A DNA stretch of 64,000 nt from Stictocephala bisonia (lineage: Eukaryota; Arthropoda; Insecta; Hemiptera; Membracidae): positions 62,001 through 126,000 of the forward strand of contig JAQJVL010000155.1 in the NCBI GenBank assembly GCA_035578905.1, in the 5' to 3' direction. Numbering within the stretch: the stretch's first letter is position 1; each line of letters opens with the position of its first letter. Below are positions 46,486-58,920 of this stretch, piece after piece. A model generated the notes under the pieces. That model was not told the DNA's origin, made no database searches, and saw nothing but the letters and a program-made list of their open reading frames with translations. The position numbers and the translations under genes are program-made.

Positions 46486-47205
46486 TAAGTGAAATAAACA
46501 ATGAGGGTTCACATTTTAGGCTTACTGTTTATAAAACAAACTTTAATTACTTACAAATCCATAAATTTTGTTGATATAACAGTTTTGTTTTTATGGGTAT
46601 TTTATAAATATTTATTGATTATTGTTAGAAGAACTTTCCCAAAGTAATAGAAGAATGAAGAAACATCATAAATGTATCATCAATTACTTCCTTCAACATT
46701 TTGGTGAAAGAAGATAAAGTTACCAAACCAAGTAAACCTTTCACAATTACTGTCAATCGGTTGACAAGCCTGTAGGAGGCTGTAAGTGATCAGGTACAAG
46801 GACAGTGTTCGTCAGCGACTCCTTATGGCCCATTTGGCCGCGGGTCCATCATCATTACCGGGACCATTGGGCAGGCCTTCCGACTCCGCTGGGCTGGACA
46901 GTTCGCTTTTTCACCTCCTTCCACTCAACTAGCTCGGTCAGCATCTGTTTCGCCAAGATTGGTGACCTCTTTCCCTTCCCCCAACCCCTTTACTCCATCG
47001 ACATTTCTCTAGAAGTAAATTGAATTTACCACACTCAGTCTAGAGTTGATCATCGCCCTCTCTTTACTAGTAATGCAACAAACATTTTTCCTATTTCTTA
47101 ACACCCAAATGTAATTATTAAATAAATATACCAAAAAACTGCTACATGAAATGATTATTTATCGTCACATCCCGGTTGGCTCTTGACAACTGTCCTGTGT
47201 CTTTT
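46486..47205. other. Unassigned sequence
   Basis: AT-rich, then a GC-richer patch at 46,800-47,020 with a 72-codon plus-strand frame (46,805-47,023) lacking recognised motifs. No support for a gene. Confidence 0.4.
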
Positions 47206-47640
47206 AGTAAGAGATGGCCTAAAGTCCATGAACATCGACAGATTGCTGTAATGCGTCTGTGTTTACAACCTAGTCCAGACACACCATCTAGACACAAAAT
47301 TCTCCAGCAACAAGTAATTCCAAGCCGTCAAGTAAGAGATGGCCTGAAGTCTATGAACATCTACAGATTGCTGTAATGCGTCTGTGTTTACAACCTAGTC
47401 CAGACACACCATCTAGACACAAAATTCTCCAGCAACAAGTAATTCCAAGCCGTCAAGTAAGAGATGGCCTGAAGTCTATGAACATCTACAGATTACTGTA
47501 ATGCGTCTGTGTTTACAACCTAGTCCAGACACACCATCTAGACACAAAATTCTCCAGCAACAAGTAATTCCAAGCCGTCAAGTAAGAGATGGCCTGAAGT
47601 CTATGAACATCTACAGATTGTTGTAATGCGTATGTACTGT
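47206..47640 (+). repeat. 125-bp satellite, about 3.5 copies
   Basis: AGTAAGAGATGGCCT recurs at 47,206, 47,331, 47,456 and 47,581, an exact 125-bp period. Units differ by only a few bases (CTAAAGTCCATGAACATCGA in the first against CTGAAGTCTATGAACATCTA in the others), so the duplication is recent. Confidence 0.95.
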
Positions 47641-48149
47641 ACTTGCAACTAAGTCGAAAAACACAATTTTTAAGCACAAAGAAATCGTCTAGTTTATCAA
47701 AATTGCATCAAATTATGCGTCTATTATGTTTGCGACCAGGTCTGGAAGTTTTCACCCACTTTAACTGTTCTGAATCCACCTCTTCTTGCCCATGAACGTC
47801 CCCTGACTCTGGAATCCGTGAAGGTCGACCGTTTCGTCAAGCCCGTTTGTGTGGTCTAGTAAACTGGCCTGGGAATGGTGTCCAACACTGCTTCTCTCAA
47901 CTTGTTACCACTTTTTTCTTACCTTCTTAAAAGCCAATGCTACTCGTGTAAAAAAGGTCCCAACCCACAACCTTGCCTATTCACATGATATTAAAGTTGG
48001 GTTACAGTGCAATGAGTCGGTTCTGTTTTGTAACTGATTAATGTGAAATTGCTAATTTCATTTCTGGTATAAACTATACTTTATTTGACTTTTAAAGATT
48101 TTTTAGCTTTAGAAGAGATTAAACCGTTAGCCTTTTATTGTTAAACCAT
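47641..48149. other. Unassigned sequence
   Basis: About 500 bp, moderate GC at 47,730-47,960; no motif recognised in the 62-codon frame at 47,849-48,037. Confidence 0.4.
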
Positions 48150-51110
48150 TAATCTTAATTGTACGTGTATGGGAGGATGGATCAATACCACCGTACGTGT
48201 AAGGGAGTGTGGGTGGGTCAATACGACCGTATACGTAAGTGAATGTGGGTAGGTCAATACCACCGTGCGTGTAGGGGAATGTGGTAGGCCAATACCACCG
48301 TGCGTGTAAGGTAATGTGGGGGTCAATACCACTGTACGTGTAAGGGAATGTGGTAGGCCAATACCACCGTGCGTGTAGGGGAATGTGGTAGGCCAATACC
48401 ACCGTGCGTGTAAGGTAATGTGGGGGTCAATACCACTGTACGTGTAAGGGAATGTGGGGGTCAATACCACCGTGCGTGTAGGGGAATGTGGTAGGCCAAT
48501 ACCACCGTGCGTGTAAGGTAATGTGGGGGTCAATACCACTGTACGTGTAAGGGAATGTGGTAGGCCAATACCACCGTGCGTGTAGGGGAATGTGGTAGGC
48601 CAATACCACCGTGCGTGTAAGGTAATGTGGGGGTCAATACCACTGTACGTGTAAGGGAATGTGGTAGGCCAATACCACCGTGCGTGTAGGGGAATGTGGT
48701 AGGCCAATACCACCGTGCGTGTAAGGTAATGTGGGGGTCAATACCACTGTACGTGTAAGGGAATGTGGTAGGCCAATACCACCGTGCGTGTAGGGGAATG
48801 TGGTAGGCCAATACCACTGTACGTGTAAGGGAATGTGGGGGTCAATACCACTGTACGTGTAAGGGAATGTGGTAGGCCAATACCACCGTGCGTGTAAGGT
48901 AATGTGGTAGGCCAATACCACTGTACGTGTAAGGGAATGTGGGGGTCAATACCACTGTACGTGTAAGGGAATGTGGTAGGCCAATACCACCGTGCGTGTA
49001 GGGGAATGTGGTAGGCCAATACCACCGTGCGTGTAAGGGAATGTGGTAGGCCAATACCACCGTGCGTGTAGGGGAATGTGGTAGGCCAATACCACCGTGC
49101 GTGTAAGGTAATGTGGGGGTCAATACCACTGTACGTGTAAGGGAATGTGGGGGTCAATACCACCGTGCGTGTAGGGGAATGTGGTAGGCCAATACCACCG
49201 TGCGTGTAGGGGAATGTGGTAGGCCAATACCACCGTGCGTGTAGGGGAATGTGGTAGGCCAATACCACCGTGCGTGTAAGGTAATGTGGGGGTCAATACC
49301 ACTGTACGTGTAAGGGAATGTGGGGGTCAATACCACTGTACGTGTAAGGGAATGTGGTAGGCCAATACCACCGTGCGTGTAGGGGAATGTGGTAGGCCAA
49401 TACCACCGTGCGTGTAAGGTAATGTGGGGGTCAATACCACTGTACGTGTAAGGGAATGTGGTAGGCCAATACCACCGTGCGTGTAGGGGAATGTGGTAGG
49501 CCAATACCACCGTGCGTGTAAGGTAATGTGGGGGTCAATACCACTGTACGTGTAAGGGAATGTGGGGGTCAATACCACTGTACGTGTAAGGGAATGTGGT
49601 AGGCCAATACCACCGTGCGTGTAGGGGAATGTGGTAGGCCAATACCACCGTGCGTGTAGGGGAATGTGGTAGGCCAATACCACCGTGCGTGTAAGGTAAT
49701 GTGGGGGTCAATACCACTGTACGTGTAAGGGAATGTGGTAGGCCAATACCACCGTGCGTGTAGGGGAATGTGGTAGGCCAATACCACTGTACGTGTAAGG
49801 GAATGTGGGGGTCAATACCACTGTACGTGTAAGGGAATGTGGTAGGCCAATACCACCGTGCGTGTAAGGTAATGTGGTAGGCCAATACCACTGTACGTGT
49901 AAGGGAATGTGGGGGTCAATACCACTGTACGTGTAAGGGAATGTGGTAGGCCAATACCACCGTGCGTGTAGGGGAATGTGGTAGGCCAATACCACCGTGC
50001 GTGTAAGGGAATGTGGTAGGCCAATACCACCGTGCGTGTAAGGGAATGTGGGGGTCAATACCACTGTACGTGTAAGGGAATGTGGTAGGCCAATACCACC
50101 GTGCGTGTAGGGGAATGTGGTAGGCCAATACCACCGAGCGTGTAAGGTAATGTGGGGGTCAATACCACTGTACGTGTAAGGGAATGTGGGTGGGTCAATA
50201 CCACCGTGCGTGTAAGGGAATGTGGGTGGGTCAATACCACCGTGCGTGTAAGGTAATGTGGGGGTCAATACCACTGTACGTGTAAGGGAATGTGGGTGGG
50301 TCAATACCACCGTGCGTGTAAGGGAATGTGGGGGTGTGGTTCAATACCACCGTGCGTGTAAGGGAATGTGGGGGTGTGGTTCAATACCACCGTACGTGTA
50401 AGGGAATGTGGGGGTCAATACCACTGTACGTGTAAGGGAATGTGGGTGGGTCAATACCACCGTGCGTGTAAGGGAATGTGGGTGGGTCAATACCACCGTA
50501 CGTGTAAGGGAATGTGGGGGTGTGGTTCAATACCACCGAGCGTGTAAGGTAATGTGGGGGTCAATACCACTGTACGTGTAAGGGAATGTGGGTGGGTCAA
50601 TACCACCGTGCGTGTAAGGGAATGTGGGGGTGTGGTTCAATACCACCGTGCGTGTAAGGGAATGTGGGGGTGTTGTTCAATACCACCGTACGTGTAAGGG
50701 AATGTGGGGGTGTGGTTCAATACCACCGTACGTGTAAGGAATGTGGGGGTGTGGTTCAATACCACCGTGCGTGTAAGGAAATGTGGGGGTGTGGTTCAAT
50801 ACCACCGTGCGTGTAAGGGAATGTGGGGGTGTGGTTCAATACCACCGTGTGTGTAAGGGAATGTGGGTGTGTGGTTCAATACCACCGTGCGTGTAAGGGA
50901 ATGTGGGGTGTGGTTCAATACCACCGTACGTTTAAGGGAATGTGGGGGTGTGGTTCAATACCACCGTGCGTGTAAGGAAATGTGGGGGTGTGGTTCAATA
51001 CCACCGTGCGTGTAAGGGAATGTGGGGGTGTGGTTCAATACCACCGTACGTTTAAGGAATTGTGGGTAGGTCAATACAACTGTGCGTGTATGGAAGTGTG
51101 GGTGGGTCAC
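48150..51110 (+). repeat. 34/35-bp minisatellite with 104-bp higher-order repeat
   Basis: Same core family as the 36-bp arrays: TACCACTGTACGTGTAAGGG and TACCACCGTGCGTGTAGGGG followed by AATGTGGTAGGCCAA or AATGTGGGGGTCAA. Monomers of 34 and 35 bp combine as 34+35+35 = 104 bp; the same positions recur at 48,530, 48,634, 48,738 and 48,842. From about 50,150 the unit changes to a ~40-bp variant with GGGGGTGTGGTTCAATACC and the higher order is lost. The edges at 48,150-48,280 and 51,040-51,110 are diverged. The minus strand has dozens of overlapping open frames, all products of the repeats. Confidence 0.96.
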
Positions 51111-53714
51111 CACTATAACTTTTACACGGGTACCAGAGTTGTGGATAACACTCTACACCTGCCCGTATAGAATGTATGTTGTGATTAAATACCACTGTAT
51201 TGTCATGTCAATTGTTGTTTAAATCTAAGTTATAATGGAAAATTGCATTTATTTTTTAAGTAGTAACTTAGAAAAAAAGCCGTCTAGTTAGGTTAAAATT
51301 CTCACTTATTTAGAACGTTTTGCATTTCATATTACTGCACTGAAGAAAACATCAAAAATAAATTTCACTCAATTTTGGAGAATCTTTGAAACGACAAATT
51401 TTTCAGGCCGATATTAATGTGAATCTATATAGCAGTACGTAATACATCGGTGTAAGAAATATGAGGTTATAAGAAAACAGCAAGACACATTGAGAGCATT
51501 CATTTAAACTGGAGTCTGGCCAGAGATACAGACTGATAGCATCTCTTGACAAACGGGCTGACATTTACATTGAACCATGATTTGTAACATCGGCTACATA
51601 TTTCCAAAGAATAACTATATTTTATTAATGTGTATATGACTATAACGAATAATTAAACTAATAAATAACTTGTGTATTTTTAATAGTTACTACGAAAATA
51701 TATGTCAATACATTTGATTTGATTTTGTAACTGTATGTTTTCAGGTGTGTAACCAAAAAGTAAAATAAGTGGTTTATGCTATCAAATGTATACTTAATAA
51801 ATAAAAGAGTTTACTTTTCATATAGATTTTGTTTACTTATGTATGTTTTACTCTTCATTGTATGTTTTATATTAGACTTAATTTTAAAGTATGGATTAAT
51901 TTTTTTAGTTTTATATTTTTTAATTTTATTTCCAAAACACCTCATCATTTAGCACAGTTTTTTTTTTTAACTTTTTAGGCTTATCAACAGGGACCATTTT
52001 AATATAATACAATTCAAATAAGTGTGTTATTTATTGTATATTATGTCTGGCACATAAAGGGTAGTACTGTAACTAAATATAAAAATGTCACTGTATATTT
52101 ACCTTAGTATTTCCAACAAAATATTTACATTGCTATCTTGGATCCTTTGCTATAACTTCTGTGAAATGGACGGGTTGGCTAAACTGAGTTACTATTCTCT
52201 TTTAAAAAACCTATCAGCTGTTTGTCGGTGTTCAATTTTTAAAAAAAACTGTAAGGAACGCATATTTACGCGTCGTGAAGTTTAATGTTTGGTGGTTAAT
52301 ATACAACGTACGACTGTGAGTCTAAAATTCGTGTAACTAGTTTTCATAATTTTTTTGTTTTGTTTTGGGTCTCGTCAAAAAACACTAACTTAAATAATAA
52401 AAATAAAAAAACAATCTAATAAATGAAATATGTGCTAAGATGACCCAATGATTACTTTTTATTACCACACTAAACTTGATTTCCATGGTGTCTTCGAGTA
52501 GCTAATGGATTTCTATAAATTTTTACTAGACCTTTTAAACTTAAATCACTAAATATAAATTGTTACTTTGTGTATACTAAATTTATTTTGGAGGCGAGTT
52601 ATATCGTGGACACAGGTAAGGATGTAACTATAGCAAAACTGACATTTATTGGTCTTTTTTTATACGGATTAAAGATTATGTAAGATAAAATTTAATTTTC
52701 TGTCGTCATTAAATAAATCCCCGACTGATCGTTCTTACTTTATCTAAAATGGAGTAATTTCATTGGGAATATAAAGATTAAGACAGTTTCTCGTCAACGA
52801 TTTAACCCCCAAATTTAAAATAAAAAAATGGAGTGCACACGTGGTAAACGGAGTAAGAAAGTAAATCATGTTGGCAGCCATGTCAATAAGATCAGCTGAC
52901 ATTTGTCCTCCAGCTGACTCAGCAACTATCTATTCAGTCGCTATGGTGGTCATTTTCTTGATCAGCTCATTCAAAAATTTTGATTTTCCGTTGTTAAGAA
53001 ACTTGATAAAGATTATTTAATCAAGTGATTAATTTAGGTATCTATGATGGAAGATAAAAACCCTCATATATTAATAAATATATATTTAAACATTCGTTGA
53101 AAAATATTGTTTTAATGAAGAAAATATTAGAACATAACCTTATTTGTGAATCAAGCTAATCCATTATAATAGCTGCTATTAAATTTTTAAACTAACTTTA
53201 TGTCTATACAATTTAAATAATAATAACAAGTCACTGTTACCTAACAGTGAAATTTTACGAGATTTAGAAACATATGTCCAAGTTAATTACGCGCAGCCAT
53301 ATGGTTCATTATACTTTCTATAGACCTATTATGTTCCACCTCCATTGCTGATTCTCTTTACGTTTATGCTACGCAACCTTGAGCAGATTGGTGCAATCTA
53401 TACGCTAAACACTAGATAAAACCAACGACCATAAGATCTGGAGTTATTCAGGGCAGTGGAGATTGGCTGCCTTGTCTGTGAAATATAAGACATATACATG
53501 TGTATGGAAATAATGCGTTCAATATTAAACAGCGATGCACAGTATTGGACCAACCGTTTTTAGATGCAGTGTTGACTATATTGAGTCGGATAAATTGAAG
53601 CTTTCGGTCGATTAAAAGATCTTCTGCCCAATGCAACAAAAATCAAGTTTAAATGTACAAATTAGGGACATGTACAATCAAGGAACAAACTGAGGTCGCA
53701 TATAATAGTGCACT
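51111..53714. other. AT-rich DNA without recognisable genes
   Basis: About 2.6 kb. Frames at 52,085-52,285 and 53,448-53,639 (minus) are short and without motifs. No repeat recognised. Confidence 0.5.
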
Positions 53715-53907
53715 AAATATTTGGTGAGTAGTTATTTCTCCAGTTTCCCATGCGGACTAGAGGTCCGGCACCTTGTCAGTCCTTCCCTTTATTACTCCAA
53801 ATCCTCAAGGAAAACTACAGTAAGTTTTACTACATGTACGTTAGTAGTAACCTATTTACAACTCCCACTAAAGTATTCTCTCCCCCTCAAATTCAAAAGT
53901 GACCACT

Positions 53908-53946
<39 letters not shown>

Positions 53947-53950
53947 CTAT
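53715..53950 (+). repeat. Dispersed repeat family R3, copy 2, ending in poly(T)
   Basis: Reverse-complement relation to 24,760-25,000 and 54,585-54,800: CTCCAGTTTCCCATG, CACCTTGTCAGTCCTTCCCT, CTACATGTACGTTAGTAGTA, CAACTCCCACTAAAG. It ends in a run of about 36 T (53,910-53,946). If the family is retroposed, the T run would have to be its own tail on the other strand, which does not fit a simple poly(A) model for this orientation. Confidence 0.72.
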
Positions 53951-54584
53951 GGTAGGCTACACGCCTTGAACTACAAACTAGGGTTAATTATCTGTAGAGT
54001 GTGATATTTTAGTATGTTATCGAATTTCATATTTAAAGTTGAATTTAGATTATTAAATATGAGGAAGGGAGATTTTACCATGCAGAAGATCCGACTCGAA
54101 TCCATGATGGAAGGAAGGTGCCGTCGAAGTATTCCACGATAGCAAAATTCTGCCTGGAAACGAGCGGTATAATCGTTAATGTGAATGAATTAAAGGGTGG
54201 TGAATGCAATCATTATCACCAAGTGTCAACTGAGTTATTTTAGTGAGAACATTGTTTAACACTATCGTTAATTATGGTATTAGTTTTAAAAAGATTTAAA
54301 AAAAACTCAAGATGTGTAAAATACATTTAGAACCATAATAATATACTTATATTTGGTCATGTATTACTAAATTAATTTATTTTGGATGGTTCTCGGCCTG
54401 TTTATTGATTTTTTCTATTTAATTGAAATTAGTTTTATAATATGTAATAGGTCTAATAAAAAAACAGATTAATAATTTTTATTATTAGTTTTTCACATAT
54501 ATCCCAGTTTTAAACAATAGACGCATCCAGGTCCAAACACGTGAAACACAACAATTATTTGAACCGTTATTTTTAAGTTAGCCA
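53951..54584. other. AT-rich DNA without recognisable genes
   Basis: Nothing recognised between the two R3 copies. Confidence 0.5.
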
Positions 54585-54800
54585 CAGAGAAAAAAGAAAA
54601 AGAGGTCACTTAACTATGGCCGCAGCGAACGCCTCAGTAGCAATTAAAAATATATTACAACTAATGTACGTCTTTATAAATCTGAAGTAATGATTACTAC
54701 AAGATTTGTGGGAAATAAGGGAGGGACTGACAAACTGACAAGGGAGAGAAATAAAGATGGCGAACTGAATCACATAGCAAACTAGAGAAATACTGATCGG
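54585..54800 (-). repeat. Dispersed repeat family R3, copy 3
   Basis: Opposite orientation to copy 2, only about 640 bp away. Words shared with copy 1: GGCCGCAGCGAACGCCTCAG, ATTACAACT, GGGAAATAAGGGAGGGACTG and AAACTAGAGAAA. The close inverted pair with copy 2 could form a long hairpin, although divergence is considerable. Confidence 0.78.
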
Positions 54801-54826
54801 CACACATTTTGTGCACTTTTAGATAT

Positions 54827-54993
54827 GACGGATCTTTTCCATTAATTCACTACCATAACCATAACTTAGGACAACCAAACCAAATCTAACATGATATAAC
54901 TAAATCTAACATAACAACCAATCCTAACATAACCAAACCAAACCTAACATAAACTAACCAAAGTAGTGGTAGTGAATTAACGAAAAAGGTCCG
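54827..54993. mobile_element. Small MITE with terminal inverted repeats
   Basis: Left end CGGATCTTTTCCATTAATTC, continuing ACTACCA; the reverse complement of the right end gives CGGACCTTTTTCGTTAATTC, continuing ACTACCA. About 27 bp of terminal inverted repeat with three mismatches in a 167-bp element. The inside is rich in AACCTAACATAACCAAACC-like words, a degenerate relative of the AACCT telomere strand. No ORF. Target-site duplication uncertain (ATGA-like bases on both sides). A partial relative lies at 29,290-29,357. Confidence 0.85.
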
Positions 54994-57856
54994 ACATGAC
55001 CTGTTTTTTTTTTTTTTTTTTCTTCTCCGCGATTCTGCCTAGTGAGTTACCATACACTGTATCCCACCCAAGCCTTATACACAAAACATATCAGTCCATA
55101 TCTACTCTTGAGATTTATTCATGTTATTTGATCCGTATAAGTTTTATATGATAATATTAAGAGTACAAGAATATTACTATTTCTTCTTAAAATGCTAAAA
55201 TGTTACAACTTAGTGTTTCCGATGTCAACCACGTTTCATATATATTCACCATTTGGACATATTGTTCTTAAATTTCTACTACGACAAGATGTAAATGTGT
55301 TTTTTTATAACCAGCAAAGACGTTATATTTTTAGCTAAAGCTGTACACACTTAAATTTGTTTTATGACGCATTTGACATCGGTGGAGTGTAGGAGTACTA
55401 TGTAGCCTATATTAAACAAAAAACACACAAACAAATATATATATATTTCAATTGCAAATAAGCTTTATTTCCAATAAAACATTCATATAAAAAATTGTAA
55501 ACTCCATGATTATTTATATTAATTATCACACAATTACCAGTGGTATGAAAAATAAACATAGCAAAAAAGTAAATTAGAATATATGATCCTTAGTACTTCT
55601 ATTTAAAATATTACGGCAATCTGAAATAGGTCACAACTTTCTTGTTTAGTAATAGCTAGTCAAATCCGAGACATAAAACTATAAAGCAAAGTACAGTTCC
55701 TGTAGTAGCCAATTGTGGAGGTGTTTATTTATTTTTATGATTATACCCTGAAGAACCAGAGCTAAAATGTCTCTTAGCCAATTTCTTTTTCCCTAACAAT
55801 TTCACTTTCCTCCCTCTAATAACCTGTTCCCCTCACAATTCCGGATAGGACTTTTTTTCCATTCCACGCGATTGAAATTAGCTTCCGTTTCTGACAGTTT
55901 TTACTTTGTCTTTTTACGTATAAATCATGTTCATTTCCTATTTATTGACTTGTTATAGTTAGGAAATGGATGGAAGGAAACTATTCAATGACAATATAAA
56001 TTAAATAGTCAATTAACACTATTTCAGGACAAGGCCAAAATCAACAATGAAAGACAACATGCAACAATAGTATTAAAACTGAAGTTATTAATAATATAAC
56101 AATTAACTAATATGAGACATTACAATTAGCATTATTTTTGTATTCATTCTATATTTAACTGGCAATAATTAATAAAAATACAGTAATTAATTAGTAAATT
56201 ATTGGTAATTTATAAATATTTTACTTATTTACTGCAATTTTAACTACCTTACAAAATACAATGATATTTGTATGGATAAATAAATTACAAAATTAGAAAA
56301 CTATATTTGCTTACTGTATTTTACAGTTTTTAATTATAGGGTAAATATCTTCGTTCTCAAGATTGATTTGAAAAACTAGTCCAGCGATTTTTCATTATGA
56401 GGTGGAGTAGGTTCAGAGGAATTCATAAGAACAACTTATGGACCATTATTATAATGGACGTTTAATATTATACAGTGTCCAGTATTACCTATAATAATAA
56501 TGAAATGAATCGTACAGTTGACATTTAAAATCATGTTTCAGCTCACTGATGGTAAGATTGTATGGATATTTTTTTTTAAGGGTTGTCGCCTTTCCAGCGA
56601 TGGCTTGTGAGTTTGGGAAACTGCCATCTTAAGGGCCAAATACCTGCAGAATATCTGTCAGTAAGTAAATTTATTATTTTATTTATTTTAATTTTTTATA
56701 TTTTTCGGGTTCCTCTCTGTAAAGTTGCTAGAAAATACGAAACATTATAGGCTCTAATGCGCTTCCCTGAGGTGTCTTTGGCCTATACTATCAAGCACGA
56801 AGAAATGTAGAATCTACTCCTTCCCAAATTGTTGCATACATTAATAAAATATAAATAAAAATTATGTAATTTTTCGTAACATTTACATAAAAATTTACTA
56901 AAAATATGTTATCATTCATCTTTAATCACTGTCGTTATACTGACAAGTACAATAATTCACCATACAACATTGTAAGCGGTATTAATGTCAGTGCCAATGC
57001 CACACGTGGCCAGAGCCCTTCACGGCGAATGCAAATGTTTCCACAAATGTGTCATAATAAATTACCCTCATACCCGTATGTACAGTGCGTTGCCACAGCG
57101 CGGACCTTGGACACAATCCGGGCCGACTGCCACCAACACACCCTAATTAGGATTATGTTCCCTGCCGGCCACACGTTTAACAAACCGTCACACACACTCT
57201 TGCCTCTCTCGGATGTGTTTTTACTAAGTTATTACTTTTCCTCAGTTTCGAGCATGTCATATTCATGCTGTAAAGATTTAAATAACTTTCAGTCTAGTGG
57301 AAATAATGTTTTTCATTTGGCTAGTAAAACTTCTTTAAAAATAATAGAAAAATGTTCGTTTTCCTTATATCCTTATTATTAAAATTCTTACTTTCAATGT
57401 AAAATGTTATTTTATTCCAAAATGATGTCTTTTTGATGTTTTTTTTCTTTGACAATATATATAAAGCACAAAAAAATATAATAATAGTTTTTATTGTATG
57501 ACAAATTTAACATATACTGTAATGCAATATTAGGAGTTTTGTGGTTAAAATATAACCTTCACACACACTAAGGTCACAGACATACATACAAAATTGTTAC
57601 ATTCATTACCTTCTCGTTCATTCTGATTTTATCCTCTAGCCTCACTCGGAAAAATTTGGTTGCGCAGTCTCCAAATCACTTGCGAAAAACTCTTCAGAGT
57701 TGAATCAGGTGATTAGCATTTTTTCGAGTGGTCGATGCATTTTTAAATAAGTTTTGCGGACTGTTGACAATTATAAGTACTGCGTGTGAGGGCTATGTTC
57801 GGTAACTCTAGCTGCCTTTAGCAAAAAAGACTGTGGTTTCTTAAAAAATATAGGCC

Positions 57857-57921
<65 letters not shown>

Positions 57922-58684
57922 ATATATATTATGGATCAGAGCTGACGACTAATATATTTTGAAATTAATTTAAGGTAAGTACTGAGGTTGATATATGCTG
58001 ACGTAAAGACTGCGTTAACCCTAAATGTATGCGAAAAACAAGTACAATATTTACACTCTAATTTTTAGAGTAAGTGTAGATTGACCAACGATTAACGATA
58101 TTCGTATAAGTGTCGTATAATAAGTGCTATCTTTGTTCTTACTTCTTGAAGCGTCGCAATCCTTTATATATATTGTTTACTAACCCATTTTAGTGACAAA
58201 GTAGTCAGATATCACATTTTGTTGTGAAAGTGGATTATTAATTTACTCATTTATTTTTCTCAGCGTGATTATGTGTCAAGGGACCCGACTCATCCAGCTA
58301 AATTTAGTGTAACCTTCCGGGATTTAACCTATTAATCTCTTCATGCAGCCAGGAGAGCTAACACTAGGTTTTTATTTATTATTGAGCTACAATATAAACG
58401 TTAAAAATGTTAGTGTGTTTTGACATGAATGTGATTTAAGTACAAAAGCATTCATATTCAAACATGCAAATAATGTATGAGCCTTGAAAATACATATGTA
58501 GCTTTAACCTTTGATCTGCTTTGTAACGTTATGCTTCCTTATTATGCACATTTGAACATAAATCAAAGTAAATTGTACGACTATTCTTTCTGTTTATTGT
58601 ATTGTTTGTGTTTGTTGTCATACTACAATTATTTTTAATGTTATTTACTAACATATCTTTTTTCGGTCATTACTTTTTCGTATC
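54994..58684. other. AT-rich DNA, one unassigned open frame
   Basis: Poly(T) at 55,002-55,021 and a (TA)n microsatellite at about 57,860-57,916. The plus-strand frame at 56,906-57,382 (158 codons) is the longest in the window outside repeats and transposons, and its middle (56,980-57,240) is GC-richer. Its translation (for example VSANATRGQSPSRRMQMFP) matches no family known to me, and I see no splice or promoter evidence, so I do not call a gene. No repeat families recognised. Confidence 0.4.
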
Positions 58685-58920
58685 ATCGTATGTATGGGTG
58701 GGAGGGTTATCACAACCCTATGTGTATGGGTGGATGGGAGGGTCATCGCAACCCTATGTGTATCGGTGGGTGGGAGGGTCATCGCAACCTTATGTATATG
58801 GGTGGGTGGGAGGGTCATTTCAACCCTATGTGTATCGGTGGGTGGGAGGGTCATCGCAACCTTATGTATATGGGTGGGTGGGAGGGTCATCACAATCTAT
58901 GTGTATTTCATCGCAACCCT
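58685..58920 (+). repeat. 36-bp G-rich minisatellite, small array
   Basis: Six units with exact 36-bp spacing (GGTCATCGCAACC at 58,741 and 58,777), core GTATGGGTGGGTGGGAGGGT followed by CATCGCAACC. Related to the other G-rich arrays through GTATGGGTGGGTGGG but with its own second half. Alternating GGTCATCGCAACC / TTATGTATATG variants hint at a 72-bp dimer. Confidence 0.93.

Noticed and set aside
45485..46492. 335-codon open frame with a 16-residue period as a repetitive secreted or structural protein
   Set aside because: The period is 48 bp, so frames stay open by arithmetic. The frame changes phase of the unit partway, and other frames are also open.
48141..50310. Overlapping minus-strand frames of up to 200 codons in the minisatellite
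   Set aside because: Mutually overlapping products of the 104-bp repeat with mixed phases; no start context, signal or domain.
56906..57382. 158-codon open frame as a host gene
   Set aside because: No recognisable domain, no splice or promoter evidence, and a frame of this size can occur by chance in 64 kb; listed only within the interval note.
57860..57916. (TA)n tract as an origin or regulatory element
   Set aside because: Ordinary AT microsatellite; nothing around it supports a function.
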